In this document: one piece after another, positions 1 to 8,124 of the stretch | How positions within the stretch are numbered: the first letter of the stretch is position 1 | Layout: every line of letters starts with the position of its first letter | Origin: GAS188 sp963713805 | GTDB taxonomy: Bacteria; Pseudomonadota; Alphaproteobacteria; Rhizobiales; Beijerinckiaceae | NCBI GenBank assembly: GCA_963713805.1 | Contig: CAVQNF010000024.1 | Location: 14,136-78,135, forward strand | Reading direction: 5' to 3' | DNA: 64,000 bases | Program-made: the position numbers and the translations under genes | Notes under the pieces: model-generated | The model's database searches: none | Told to the model about the DNA's origin: nothing | Seen by the model: only the letters and a program-made list of their open reading frames with translations

Positions 1-437
1 TCGTCGATCAGCTCTTCGAAATCGCGCGTTTCGCGGAAATTGCGATAGACCGACGCAAAGCGAACATAGGCGACACTGTCGAGCGCTTTGAGGCCGTTCA
101 TGACCAATTCGCCGATGGTTTCGCTCGGCACCTCACTCTCTCCCGAGCTTTCGAGCTGACGCACGATGCCGTTGACCATGCGTTCGATCGCCTCCGTCTC
201 GACGGGCCGCTTGCGCAGCGCGATCTCGAGCGAGCGCATGAGCTTGTCCCGGTCGAAGGGCTCGTGCGCGCCGTTGTGCTTGATCACCGTGAGCTCGCGA
301 AGCTGGACGCGCTCGAAAGTCGTGAAACGTCCGCCGCAGGCCGGACAGACGCGCCGGCGCCTGATCGCGGCGTTATCGTCCGAGGGCCGCGAATCCTTCA
401 CCTGCGTGTCGAGGCCGCCGCAATAAGGACAGCGCAT
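1..437 (-). CDS. nrdR: Transcriptional repressor NrdR (3' end outside the window)
   Basis: NrdR is a zinc and ATP-cone repressor that binds NrdR boxes in front of ribonucleotide reductase genes and senses dATP/ATP. The protein starts MRCPYCGG, has a second CPACGG motif about 30 residues later (the four zinc-ribbon cysteines), then FTTFERVQLREL and an ATP-cone region (VIKHNGAHEPFDRDKLMRSL). About 145 residues are visible against a usual 150-160, so only the C-terminal tail lies beyond position 1. The ATG at 437 gives the family's standard first residues. It lies 21 bp downstream of glyA on the same strand, the usual glyA-nrdR order in Rhizobiales, so the two are probably co-transcribed. Confidence 0.93.
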   Translation of the reverse strand, partial: MRCPYCGGLDTQVKDSRPSDDNAAIRRRRVCPACGGRFTTFERVQLRELTVIKHNGAHEPFDRDKLMRSLEIALRKRPVETEAIERMVNGIVRQLESSGESEVPSETIGELVMNGLKALDSVAYVRFASVYRNFRETRDFEELID

Positions 438-458
438 GAAGCTTCGCGGCTCCCGTTC

Positions 459-1811
459 CTACGTGTAAATCGGGAAGCGGCGCGTGAGCGCAAAGACGCG
501 CTCCCTGACGGCCGCTTCGACCGCGCCATTGCCCTCCTCGCCAGTCCTCTCCTCGCCAGCCCTCTCCTGGCCAGTCCTCTTCTCGCCATGTCGGCGCAAG
601 CCGTCGAGCACATCGGCGATGAGGCGGCCGATTTCCTCGAATTCCGTGGCACCGAACCCACGCGAGGTGCAGGCGGGGGAGCCGAGCCTGATTCCCGAGG
701 TGACCGCCGGCTTTTGCGGATCGAAGGGCACGCCGTTCTTGTTGCAGGTCACATGGGCGCGAGAGAGCGCAGCTTCCGCCGCCTTGCCGGTGAGCGCCTG
801 GGCGCGCAAATCGACGAGCAAGAGATGATTATCCGTGCCCCCGGTGACGAGGTCATAGCCCCTCGACTTGAGTGATTTTCCAAGCACAGCAGCATTTTCC
901 ACCACGGCCTTGGCGTAAAGCTTGAACTCGGGTTCGAGCGCTTCCGCGAAAGCCGTCGCCTTCGCGGCGATCGCATGCATCAGCGGTCCGCCCTGAAGGC
1001 CCGGGAAGATCGCCGAATTCACCTTCTTCGCGATTTCGGCGTCGTTCGTCAGGATCATGCCGCCGCGTGGGCCGCGCAAGGTCTTGTGCGTCGTCGTGGT
1101 CACGACATGGGCATGCGGGAAGGGGCTCGGATGCGCACCCCCGGCCACGAGCCCGGCGAAATGCGCCATGTCGACCATGAAGAAGGCGCCGACCTTGTCG
1201 GCTATGGCGCGAAAGCGCGCGAAATCGAAATGGCGGGCATAGGCCGAGCCGCCGGCGATGATCAGCTTCGGCCGGCTTTCCGTCGCCAGGCGTTCGACCG
1301 CGTCCATGTCGATCCGGTTGTCGCTCTCGCGCACGCCGTAGCTCACGACCTTGAACCAGCGCCCCGACATGTTGACGGGCGAGCCGTGCGTGAGATGGCC
1401 GCCGGCGTTGAGATCGAGCCCCATGAAAGTTTCGCCGGGCTTCATCAGCGCCAGGAACACGCCCTGATTGGCTTGGCTGCCCGAATTGGGCTGCACATTG
1501 GCGAAGCCGCAGCCGAACAATTTACAGGCACGTTCGATCGCGAGATTCTCGGCGATATCGACGAATTGGCAGCCGCCGTAATAGCGCCGGCCAGGATATC
1601 CCTCCGCATATTTATTGGTCATTATCGAGCCTTGCGCCTCGAGCACGGCGCGCGACACGATATTTTCGGAAGCGATCAGCTCGATTTCCTCGCGCTGCCG
1701 GTTCAGCTCGAGATCGATCGCGCGGGCGATCTCGGGATCGACCTTCGCGAGCGGCGCGGAAAAAAAGCTGTTCGAGCGTTGGACGGCGAATTCCTTCGGC
1801 TGCGCGGTCAT
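459..1811 (-). CDS. glyA: Serine hydroxymethyltransferase with expanded C-terminal repeat
   Basis: This PLP enzyme interconverts serine and glycine while loading a one-carbon unit on tetrahydrofolate; it is cytosolic and feeds the folate pool also used by fhs in this window. The sequence aligns with GlyA throughout: NKYAEGYPGRRYYGG near residue 66, HLTHGSPVN near 139, and the Schiff-base lysine at about residue 243 in TTTHKTLRGPRGG. It has 450 residues against about 433 usual. The excess is a 5-residue repeat (GEKRT, GQERA, GEERT) inserted before the normal GEEGNGAVEAAV ending, at residues 409-423. The reading frame is intact and the natural ending RRFPIYT is kept, so the protein is probably functional. 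It lies just upstream of nrdR. Confidence 0.95.
   Translation of the reverse strand: MTAQPKEFAVQRSNSFFSAPLAKVDPEIARAIDLELNRQREEIELIASENIVSRAVLEAQGSIMTNKYAEGYPGRRYYGGCQFVDIAENLAIERACKLFGCGFANVQPNSGSQANQGVFLALMKPGETFMGLDLNAGGHLTHGSPVNMSGRWFKVVSYGVRESDNRIDMDAVERLATESRPKLIIAGGSAYARHFDFARFRAIADKVGAFFMVDMAHFAGLVAGGAHPSPFPHAHVVTTTTHKTLRGPRGGMILTNDAEIAKKVNSAIFPGLQGGPLMHAIAAKATAFAEALEPEFKLYAKAVVENAAVLGKSLKSRGYDLVTGGTDNHLLLVDLRAQALTGKAAEAALSRAHVTCNKNGVPFDPQKPAVTSGIRLGSPACTSRGFGATEFEEIGRLIADVLDGLRRHGEKRTGQERAGEERTGEEGNGAVEAAVRERVFALTRRFPIYT
528..587 (-). repeat. 15-bp in-frame tandem repeat inside glyA
   Basis: Four imperfect copies of a 15-bp unit (on the + strand close to CCTCTCCTCGCCAGT) lie side by side near the 3' end of glyA. 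Because the unit is five codons long, it encodes GEKRT-GQERA-GEERT-GEEGN without shifting frame. The last copy corresponds to the normal GlyA sequence, so the first three look like an expansion of it. Confidence 0.85.
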
Positions 1812-1878
1812 ATCCGTCCTCGTCCGACTGTCGGGAAATGAAGCGCCCCGATACCATGGGCGGCTCTTGCGGCCAAGA

Positions 1879-1920
1879 GAAGCTTAAGATGAAGCTTGAG
1901 ATGAAGCTTGGGATGAAGAT
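1879..1920 (-). repeat. 12-bp tandem repeat in the glyA leader
   Basis: Three and a half copies of GAAGCTTRRGAT (+ strand: GAAGCTTAAGAT, GAAGCTTGAGAT, GAAGCTTGGGAT, GAAGAT) lie about 70-110 bp upstream of the glyA start, in the 273-bp divergent gap between glyA and the PpiD-like gene. I see no riboswitch fold here. The repeat may lie in the promoter or the 5' leader of glyA; no function can be assigned. Confidence 0.75.
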
Positions 1921-2084
1921 GGCCAACGCCGCTCGGGCGCCGAAGCCTTCGTAGCGGAGCCTACCGTAGCCTTCGCCCGTTGCTCCATCGCGGCCGCCAC
2001 CCTATAGATGCGCGTCGAAGAGCGGCGCCCTCTCACGGCGCCCAAGCGGATATCAGGCAAGGTTAGGCCAGGAACACATCATCG

Positions 2085-3995
2085 ATGCTCAGCGGAATGC
2101 GCAAAGCCCAGCAGGGCTGGCTCGGCAAGATCATCGTCACGGTGATGTTCGGCTTCCTCATCCTGAGTTTCGGGATTTGGGGCATAGGCGATATTTTCCG
2201 CATCTCGCATCGTGAGGTGGTGGCGAGCGTCGGTTCGAGCGACATCACCACGCTCGCCTATCGAGACGCCTTCCAAAGCGAGCTGCAGCGGGTGTCCGGC
2301 CAGGCGCGCCGCAATGTCACGACCGCCGAAGCGCTCTCGGCGGGCGTCGATCGGCAGGTGCTTTCGAGCCTCGTGGCGGATGCCGCGCTCGATCAGAAGG
2401 CAAAGCAGCTCGGCCTGGCGCTGTCGGATGCCACCATTGCGCGCGCGGTATTTTCGGACCCGACCTTCAAGAATCCCGAAGGCAATTTCGATCCGGCGCG
2501 TTTCGGCGAGGCGCTCCGTCAAAGCGGCTATACCGAAGCGAGCTTCCTGCGCGAGCAGCGCGGCCTCTATCTTCGCCGTCAGGTCGCCGATGCGATCGCG
2601 GGCGCCCCGCCGATCCCTCAAATGATGCTTGATGGGCTGCATCGTTTCGGAGCCGAGACGCGCTCGGTCGATGATTTCGTGCTGCCGCCCGCCGCGGCCG
2701 GCGAGATCGCGACGCCGGACGATGCCGCGCTGAGCGCCTTCTATGAGGGACGAAAGCAGGAATTCGCCGCCCCCGAGTATCGTTCGCTGGTGCTTCTCGC
2801 GCTCGATCCAAAAACGCTCGCCCAGCCCGACAGCATCACCGAAGCGGAGGCGCGCACCGAATATGAGAAGGAAAAGGCGACGCGCTTCACCACCGTCGAG
2901 AAGCGCGGCATCGAGCGCATTCCCTACAAGGACGAGGCGCAGGCGCAGGCGGACGCCGCGAAGATCGCCGCCGGGGCGAGCTTCGACGAGATTGCCGCGG
3001 CACGAGGCCTCACCGGCGAGGATCTGTCCCTCGGGTCGATGACCAAGGATGCGCTCGATGATCCGAAGCTCGCGGATGCGGCCTTCTCGCTCCAGCAAGG
3101 CGTGCCTTCGGGCGTCGTCGATACGAAATTCGGGCCGGTGATCTTGCGCGTCACGGCGATCGAGCCGGCGATCGTCAAGCCTTTCGAGGATGTGCTGGCC
3201 TTGCTGCGCGTCGAAATCGCGACGGCCCGCGCGAAGACCGGCCTACGGGATCTGCGGGACAAGATCGAGGATCAGCGCGCCTCGGCGAAGCCCGTTGCCG
3301 AGATCGCCGCCACGCTCAATGTGCCCGTGCTGAAGGTCGATGCGGTCGACGCTTCGGGCAACGGCAAGGACGGCAAGCCGGTTGCCGGCATTCCCGACAA
3401 GGACGTGGTTCTCAAGGCGGCGTTCCAATCGGAGGTCGGCGGCGACAATGACGCCGTGTCGCTCCGCGACGGCGGCTATCTCTGGTACGACGTGACGAAC
3501 ATCGAGCATGCCCACGACCGGCCGCTTGCCGAGGTCAAGGACGAGGTGGTGAACGCCTGGACGGCCGATCAGCGCTCGGTGGCGGTCGCCAAGAAGGCGG
3601 CCGATTTCGTCAAGCGCATCGAGGGCGGGACGCCGATTGCCGAGATCGCGGCTGAAGCCAAGCTCGAGGTGAACAGTGTCGAGGGCGTCACCCGGTCCGC
3701 GACCCCGCCCGGCCTTTCGCCTGCCGCCGTCAACGCCGTGTTTGCCGTGAAGTCGGATGGCGCCGGTTATGCGCTCGGCGCGGATGGCCTCAGCCGCATC
3801 GTCTTCAAGGTGAAGTCGGCGACGCTGCCCCCCGCCGACCCGAGCCGGTCGGCTGCCCTCACGCCGCGCCTCGAGACGGCGCTCGAAGACGACATCATGC
3901 AAGCCTATGTGCAAAAGCTGGAAGCCGATTTGGGCACCTCGATCGACGAGGCAGCGGCGAGGAACGCGGTGCGCGGGGGCGCCGAGGGGCCTTAA
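2085..3995 (+). CDS. PpiD-like periplasmic peptidyl-prolyl isomerase/chaperone
   Basis: This protein of 636 residues resembles PpiD/SurA-N proteins, inner-membrane-anchored folding factors that help outer-membrane and secreted proteins fold in the periplasm. A single transmembrane helix lies at about residues 13-36 (WLGKIIVTVMFGFLILSFGIWGIGDIF), preceded by the short cytoplasmic start MLSGMRKAQQG typical of alphaproteobacterial PpiD. A SurA_N-like region follows (about 40-200), then a parvulin-like region near 250-370 (EYRSLVLLALDP, LGSMTKDAL). The parvulin part looks divergent, so isomerase activity is less certain than chaperone activity. The start at 2085 was chosen because MLSGMRKAQ matches family N-termini. 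It is divergent from glyA and transcribed alone. Confidence 0.85.
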   Translation: MLSGMRKAQQGWLGKIIVTVMFGFLILSFGIWGIGDIFRISHREVVASVGSSDITTLAYRDAFQSELQRVSGQARRNVTTAEALSAGVDRQVLSSLVADAALDQKAKQLGLALSDATIARAVFSDPTFKNPEGNFDPARFGEALRQSGYTEASFLREQRGLYLRRQVADAIAGAPPIPQMMLDGLHRFGAETRSVDDFVLPPAAAGEIATPDDAALSAFYEGRKQEFAAPEYRSLVLLALDPKTLAQPDSITEAEARTEYEKEKATRFTTVEKRGIERIPYKDEAQAQADAAKIAAGASFDEIAAARGLTGEDLSLGSMTKDALDDPKLADAAFSLQQGVPSGVVDTKFGPVILRVTAIEPAIVKPFEDVLALLRVEIATARAKTGLRDLRDKIEDQRASAKPVAEIAATLNVPVLKVDAVDASGNGKDGKPVAGIPDKDVVLKAAFQSEVGGDNDAVSLRDGGYLWYDVTNIEHAHDRPLAEVKDEVVNAWTADQRSVAVAKKAADFVKRIEGGTPIAEIAAEAKLEVNSVEGVTRSATPPGLSPAAVNAVFAVKSDGAGYALGADGLSRIVFKVKSATLPPADPSRSAALTPRLETALEDDIMQAYVQKLEADLGTSIDEAAARNAVRGGAEGP

Positions 3996-4062
3996 GCAAG
4001 ATATTTCTTCAGCGGCTCCCAATACATCTTATGCCAGCCGCCCTCGAGATGTTGAGCGTTGC

Positions 4063-4317
4063 CTACCGCTCGATCTCGCTGCCTGTCTCGGCATCAGGCG
4101 CGGCATCGAGAGCCGGCGCGATGAGGTCCACGGCCTCATGAACCCGCACCGAACCCCGATGCGCGCCGAATAAGGAACCCGCGCGAGCGCTCTCCTCCAG
4201 CAACCGCCGCATGGCCAAAGCCACCGCTTCGGTCTTGTTGCCCTGCGTCAGCCTTTGGACGGCTTCCTCGATAAGGGCGACGACTTCCGGACGATTGCTG
4301 GTAACCACATGAGCCAT
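4063..4317 (-). CDS. VapB-like antitoxin without an adjacent toxin
   Basis: This small protein of 84 residues resembles the Rv0623/PSK-type VapB antitoxin family: a short N-terminal DNA-binding stretch, then NKTEAVALAMRRLLEE, the helix typical of this family, and an acidic C-terminal tail. VapB proteins normally bind and neutralise a PIN-domain RNase (VapC) encoded directly downstream. Downstream of the stop there are only about 65 bp before the convergent PpiD-like gene ends, so there is no room for a PIN gene. It lies 83 bp beyond the stop codon of the same-strand denD gene. An orphan antitoxin or a solo regulator is the likely reading; assignment to VapB rests on one motif. Confidence 0.6.
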   Translation of the reverse strand: MAHVVTSNRPEVVALIEEAVQRLTQGNKTEAVALAMRRLLEESARAGSLFGAHRGSVRVHEAVDLIAPALDAAPDAETGSEIER

Positions 4318-4400
4318 AGCGGTGCCTTATCATTATCCACGCGCACCGTCACGAATTCCGGGCGCGAAGCGCCTTCTGGGGCCTCGGCGCCACGCGGACC

Positions 4401-5378
4401 CTATGCAATCTTGCCTCCGAGCTCGTCCTCGACATGGGCGCGCACGATCTCGTCGAAGGAACTCTCGGCCGCAAAGCCGAGCCTCGAGGCGCGGATGGGA
4501 TCGAAGCGCTCGGGCCAGCCGGCGACGATGCGAGTGATCACGGGATCGGGCTCGCGCCGGATCAGCTTCGCCGCCTTCGCGCCGGCGATGCGTTCGAGCG
4601 CCGCGATCTGCTCGGCGACCGTGACGCAGACGCCGGGCATCGAGAGAGAGCGCCTCGGCCCGATGGCGCTCGTATCCATGCTCGCCGCATGCAGGAGGAA
4701 GTTCACCGCCGCACGTGGCGACGCATGCGTGTGACGCACGGTTTCGGGCACAGGCAGCACCACTTCCTTGCCGGCGAGCGGCTCACGGATGATGTTCGAA
4801 AAGAAGCCCGAGGCCGCCTTGTTGGGCACGCCCGGCCGCACGCAGATCGTCGGGAAGCGCAAGCCGACGCCGTCAAGAAAGCCGCGGCGCGTATAATCGG
4901 CGAGCAGCAGCTCTCCTATCGCCTTTTGCGTGCCGTAGCTGGTGAGCGGGGTGAGATGGAATTCGTCGGGAATGGTCTGCGGAAAGGGCGCACCGAACAC
5001 CGCGATCGAGGAGGCGAAAACGAACCGGGGCTTGTAGCCCGCGCCGTTCTTGCGCACCGCTTCGAGAAGATTGCGCGTGCCGTCGAGGTTGACGCGATAG
5101 CCCTTGTCGAAATCGCTCTCGGCTTCGCCTGAGACGATCGCTGCAAGGTGCAGGATCAGCTCCGGCCGCTCCTTCACCAGGCTTTCGGCGACGCCCGAGG
5201 CTGCGATGTCGTCGGCGCGCGCTTCGATCCTGAACGCGGCTTTGGGGGGCGTGGGCGCGACGACGTCCGTGAGGGTCATCCTCTCGACATGCGCTCCCTC
5301 GATACGGCCGTCGCGCGCCACCCGCTCCACGAATTTGCGCCCGATCATGCCGGCCGCGCCGGTCACGAGAACATGCAT
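4401..5378 (-). CDS. denD: D-erythronate dehydrogenase-like NAD-dependent epimerase/dehydrogenase
   Basis: An extended short-chain dehydrogenase of 325 residues. It begins MHVLVTGAAGMIGRKFVE, the glycine-rich NAD-binding motif, with the catalytic YxxxK at about 148-152 (SYGTQKAIGELLL) and a serine upstream in FVFASSIAVFGAPFP. The whole sequence, including DEFHLTPLTSYG and LRFPTICVRPGVPNKAASGFFSNIIREPLAGK, is like DenD, which oxidises D-erythronate to 2-keto-D-erythronate in four-carbon sugar-acid catabolism. Partner genes of that pathway (otnK, otnC, otnI) are not next to it, so the physiological substrate is uncertain; the related UDP-sugar epimerases are less similar. It is a single gene, divergent from the RlpA gene. 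Confidence 0.8.
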   Translation of the reverse strand: MHVLVTGAAGMIGRKFVERVARDGRIEGAHVERMTLTDVVAPTPPKAAFRIEARADDIAASGVAESLVKERPELILHLAAIVSGEAESDFDKGYRVNLDGTRNLLEAVRKNGAGYKPRFVFASSIAVFGAPFPQTIPDEFHLTPLTSYGTQKAIGELLLADYTRRGFLDGVGLRFPTICVRPGVPNKAASGFFSNIIREPLAGKEVVLPVPETVRHTHASPRAAVNFLLHAASMDTSAIGPRRSLSMPGVCVTVAEQIAALERIAGAKAAKLIRREPDPVITRIVAGWPERFDPIRASRLGFAAESSFDEIVRAHVEDELGGKIA

Positions 5379-5593
5379 TTTTGCTTCCTCCGATGTCGAC
5401 CTGCATCTGCGGAGTCTCGGGCCGTTCGGTCAAGCGCCTCGCCCATGCGTGCGGAGAATGAAACTCGCTGCGACAGCAACAAGCCATGCGAAATTCCAGG
5501 AATGCTCTCAGTTTCGCCACACTCCGACGCAAGGTCGCCGCGTCCGGGCTGGGTAGTGCGGGCATCCCCCCAAAACCAGCAAGGATATATTTG

Positions 5594-5944
5594 ATGCAGA
5601 AAATGATGGCCGTTGTTCTCGCCGCCTCTCTCGTCCCCCTCGGAGCAGAAGCAGGAAGCTGGATCGGAAGGGCTTCCTACTATTCCGGCTACTCCGGCAA
5701 CAAGACGGCGAGCGGAGCGAGTTTTCATTCGACCGGCCTCACCGCGGCGCATCGGACGTTGCCCTTCGGCACGCCCGTCAAAGTCACCAATCTCGAGAAT
5801 GGACGCTCGGCCGTCCTGGTCGTGAACGACCGCGGACCCTTCGTTCGCGGACGCGTGATCGACGTCTCCTCGCATGCGGCGCAGATTCTCGCCTTCCGCA
5901 ATCAAGGGGTTGCTCGCGTGCGGGTCGATACCGTCAGGGATTGA
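5594..5944 (+). CDS. Small secreted RlpA-like double-psi beta-barrel protein
   Basis: This protein of 116 residues has an N-terminal signal peptide (MQKMMAVVLAASLVPLGAEA) followed by one RlpA double-psi beta-barrel: WIGRASYYSGYSGNKTASGASF, LTAAHRTLPFGTPVKVTN and VVNDRGPFVRGRVIDVS. RlpA-family proteins act on or bind peptidoglycan denuded of stem peptides, often at division sites. It lacks the SPOR domain of classical RlpA, so it would be a free periplasmic protein (or outer-membrane protein if lipidated, but no lipobox is seen). The start at 5594 was chosen over an upstream ATG at 5486 because it gives a clean signal peptide and has AAGGA 8 bp upstream. Confidence 0.85.
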   Translation: MQKMMAVVLAASLVPLGAEAGSWIGRASYYSGYSGNKTASGASFHSTGLTAAHRTLPFGTPVKVTNLENGRSAVLVVNDRGPFVRGRVIDVSSHAAQILAFRNQGVARVRVDTVRD

Positions 5945-6029
5945 TCCAGGCCCGACCCGAATTGGGCCTGCGCTCTCGGCAGATTCCCTTCCGTCGTGAC
6001 CTCGATGGATCCAGCGCGGCCGGAACAGC

Positions 6030-6884
6030 TCACGTTGCCGTGGAGCGCTCGCTGCGCGAAAGGAAATCCTCGAGCGCCGCAATCTCGTGCTTGCCGCCGG
6101 AATAGTCGGCGGCGAGCCGCGCATAAAGACGCGCCACGCCTCGAAATATCGTCGCGGCTGCGTCATCGTCGTCAAGAAAGGCGGCGATCTCCTCCATTTC
6201 GGCGACCCAGCGGTAGGCCTTCGGATACATCTGCGGAAGCGCTTTTGAAAAACGCGCCAGAAGGGCCGGCTGGCTATTGGCGAGCTCCTTCCGCAGAGCC
6301 TCGCCGGCACCTTCGCGGCTCGCCGCGAGCAGCATCGCCGCCCCGATCCCGGACAGCCCCTTCGTGATGCCGGCATAGGACATCTTGAGCGCGGAAGCCG
6401 CTCCGAGCGGCGCGTCGAGGACCTTGACGCAAAGTCCGTATTTTCCAAGCTCCGCGAAGCGCGCCGCCAGCTCCCCGCAAGCATAGAAGCTCGGGCCTTC
6501 CTCGCCTTCTCGCGGCGGAAGGCCGATGATGCCCGCGTCGATGACGTCCACCCCGGTCAATGTCGCGGCGATCTTTTTCACCGTGCGCGGACTCACCGCG
6601 TTGCAATCGACATAAAGCACGCGGAGGCTTCGCGCCGCGAGGCGTGGCGCCAAGCTTGCGGCAAGCGCGAGCGCTTCGCCGGGGGGCACGATCGAGAGCA
6701 GAAAATCCGCGCCGACGATCCGGTCGAGATCGACCGCGATCATGCCCGCGCGTTCCGCGCGCTTGCGGCTCGCGTCGCTTCGCCCGTCCAGCGAGGTCAC
6801 AACTTCGAGGCCATGCTCGACGAGGCGTCGCCCGACCCCGGCCCCCATGTTGCCGGGCGCGATGATCGCGACTCTCGGCTTCAT
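6030..6884 (-). CDS. NAD(P)-binding dehydrogenase with C-terminal DUF1932
   Basis: A protein of 284 residues with an N-terminal Rossmann fold (VAIIAPGNMGAGVGRRLVEHG) of the 6-phosphogluconate/3-hydroxyisobutyrate dehydrogenase type, and a C-terminal helical domain of the DUF1932 kind (GAASALKMSYAGITKGLSGIGAAMLLAA). The lysine in SALKMSYAG occupies the position of the catalytic lysine in this superfamily. The substrate is unknown; beta-hydroxyacids are expected from the family. The start at 6884 was chosen because GGAGGG lies 6 bp upstream. The longer frame would start six codons earlier without a ribosome site. It is convergent with the RlpA gene and apparently a single-gene unit. Confidence 0.8.
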   Translation of the reverse strand: MKPRVAIIAPGNMGAGVGRRLVEHGLEVVTSLDGRSDASRKRAERAGMIAVDLDRIVGADFLLSIVPPGEALALAASLAPRLAARSLRVLYVDCNAVSPRTVKKIAATLTGVDVIDAGIIGLPPREGEEGPSFYACGELAARFAELGKYGLCVKVLDAPLGAASALKMSYAGITKGLSGIGAAMLLAASREGAGEALRKELANSQPALLARFSKALPQMYPKAYRWVAEMEEIAAFLDDDDAAATIFRGVARLYARLAADYSGGKHEIAALEDFLSRSERSTAT

Positions 6885-7168
6885 CGCAAACCCTCCTGCC
6901 ATCGGCGCATCCGTGTTTGGCGCCGCGGCGCCCTGCCTCTTAGTGGATGATTGAAGCCGGGTGAAATCACTCCTGCGTCAAGACGCCAAAATATCTCAAC
7001 GCGTTGGAGCCCGATCTTGCCGAAACGGCCCGCCGCACGCTCGTTGCGTAAGCATCAGCCCTGAACCCGCCTTCGAGCGAGGCACGGGCCCGCCTTAACG
7101 CGGTAACGCTCGCGTTCCACGCTTTTCTGCAAGAGCGAATTAACCGGACGCGGATACTGCAAGCCACC

Positions 7169-8095
7169 ATGGCGATCTTCGATTTCCCCTCGCGAACAGC
7201 GTGGATCTTGCTGGCGATCACGGGCTCAGTTGCCTATGGAAGCCTCTCGGCAATGGGCGTCACCATCGAGGCCGGACGGCTCGGGCTCACCTTTGCGCTC
7301 GTCGTGATTTGCCTTGCGGCGAGCGTCTTCTATGCGCGAATAAGGCCGGACCGGCGCCTCTGCGTGGTAACGGCGGCGACCGCCTTCATCCTGGCGTTCG
7401 CGGCAACCACGGGTGTGCTGACCTATCCCGCCGCCGCGATCGGCGCTGCCACGCGCGACGGAACGTTCATGGCGTTCGAGCGCCTCGTCGGCATCGATTG
7501 GCCGGCGCTCGCCGACCGCATGAGCCGTTCCCCGCTCATCAATGCGAGCTTGACACTCGCCTATTTCAGCTCGCTACCGCAGATCGCCGTCACCGTCCTG
7601 GTCCTCGGGTATACGGACCGGCACGATCGCCTGGCCGCTTATCTATCGCTCCTCCCGATCACGCTCATCTGCACCATCGTGCTCTTCTCCCTGGCGCCCG
7701 CGCTTGGGCCCATCCCGAGCTACGGCATCGACGGTGATCTTTACGCGCGCCTCGGCCCCGGCGGAAAATCCTTCCTCGCAGACTTCGAAGCTTTGCGCCA
7801 AGGCCGGTTTGCCACTTTCGATCTGGCGAAAATGGAAGGCGTCGTGACCTTCCCCTCCTTTCACTGCGTGCTCGCCGTCTTGACGGCCTGGGCTCTCGCG
7901 CCGGTGCGTCGCATCGGAGGTCTCGCGATCGTCCTCAACGTCATGGTCGTGGCTTCGACGATCCCGGTAGGGGGCCATTACATCGCCGACATCCCGGCCG
8001 GGCTGGCCATCGCGTGTCTCGGCCTCGCACTCTGGACGAGGACCTCGTCAAGAGCCGCGCTCGCGCCCGCTCGTGTGGCGACAGCCCTGCGATAG
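7169..8095 (+). CDS. PAP2-family membrane phosphatase/phosphotransferase
   Basis: An integral membrane protein of 308 residues with about six hydrophobic segments. The PAP2 signature histidines are visible in TFPSFHCVLAVLTAW (C2 motif, near residue 228) and VGGHYIADIPAGLAIA (C3 motif, near residue 268). The layout matches the PAP2_3/inositolphosphotransferase-like branch (AUR1-like) rather than the small PgpB type. Such enzymes remove or transfer phosphate from lipid or isoprenoid substrates at the outer face of the inner membrane; the substrate cannot be told from sequence. It stands alone between two minus-strand genes. A 284-bp gap upstream (6885-7168) holds no gene I can support. Confidence 0.82.
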   Translation: MAIFDFPSRTAWILLAITGSVAYGSLSAMGVTIEAGRLGLTFALVVICLAASVFYARIRPDRRLCVVTAATAFILAFAATTGVLTYPAAAIGAATRDGTFMAFERLVGIDWPALADRMSRSPLINASLTLAYFSSLPQIAVTVLVLGYTDRHDRLAAYLSLLPITLICTIVLFSLAPALGPIPSYGIDGDLYARLGPGGKSFLADFEALRQGRFATFDLAKMEGVVTFPSFHCVLAVLTAWALAPVRRIGGLAIVLNVMVVASTIPVGGHYIADIPAGLAIACLGLALWTRTSSRAALAPARVATALR

Positions 8096-8124
8096 CCGTC
8101 GCGCCGATCGCCTAACGCGGGAGG

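Noticed and set aside
3992..4045. C-terminal remnant of an SRPBCC-like gene (GGWHKMYWEPLKKYLA)
   Set aside because: Only about 18 residues without an upstream continuation; too short to support a gene, so mentioned only as a hint.
6967..7221. Small minus-strand frame (84 codons) near the PAP2 gene
   Set aside because: Overlaps the PAP2 start, has no ribosome site and no family similarity.
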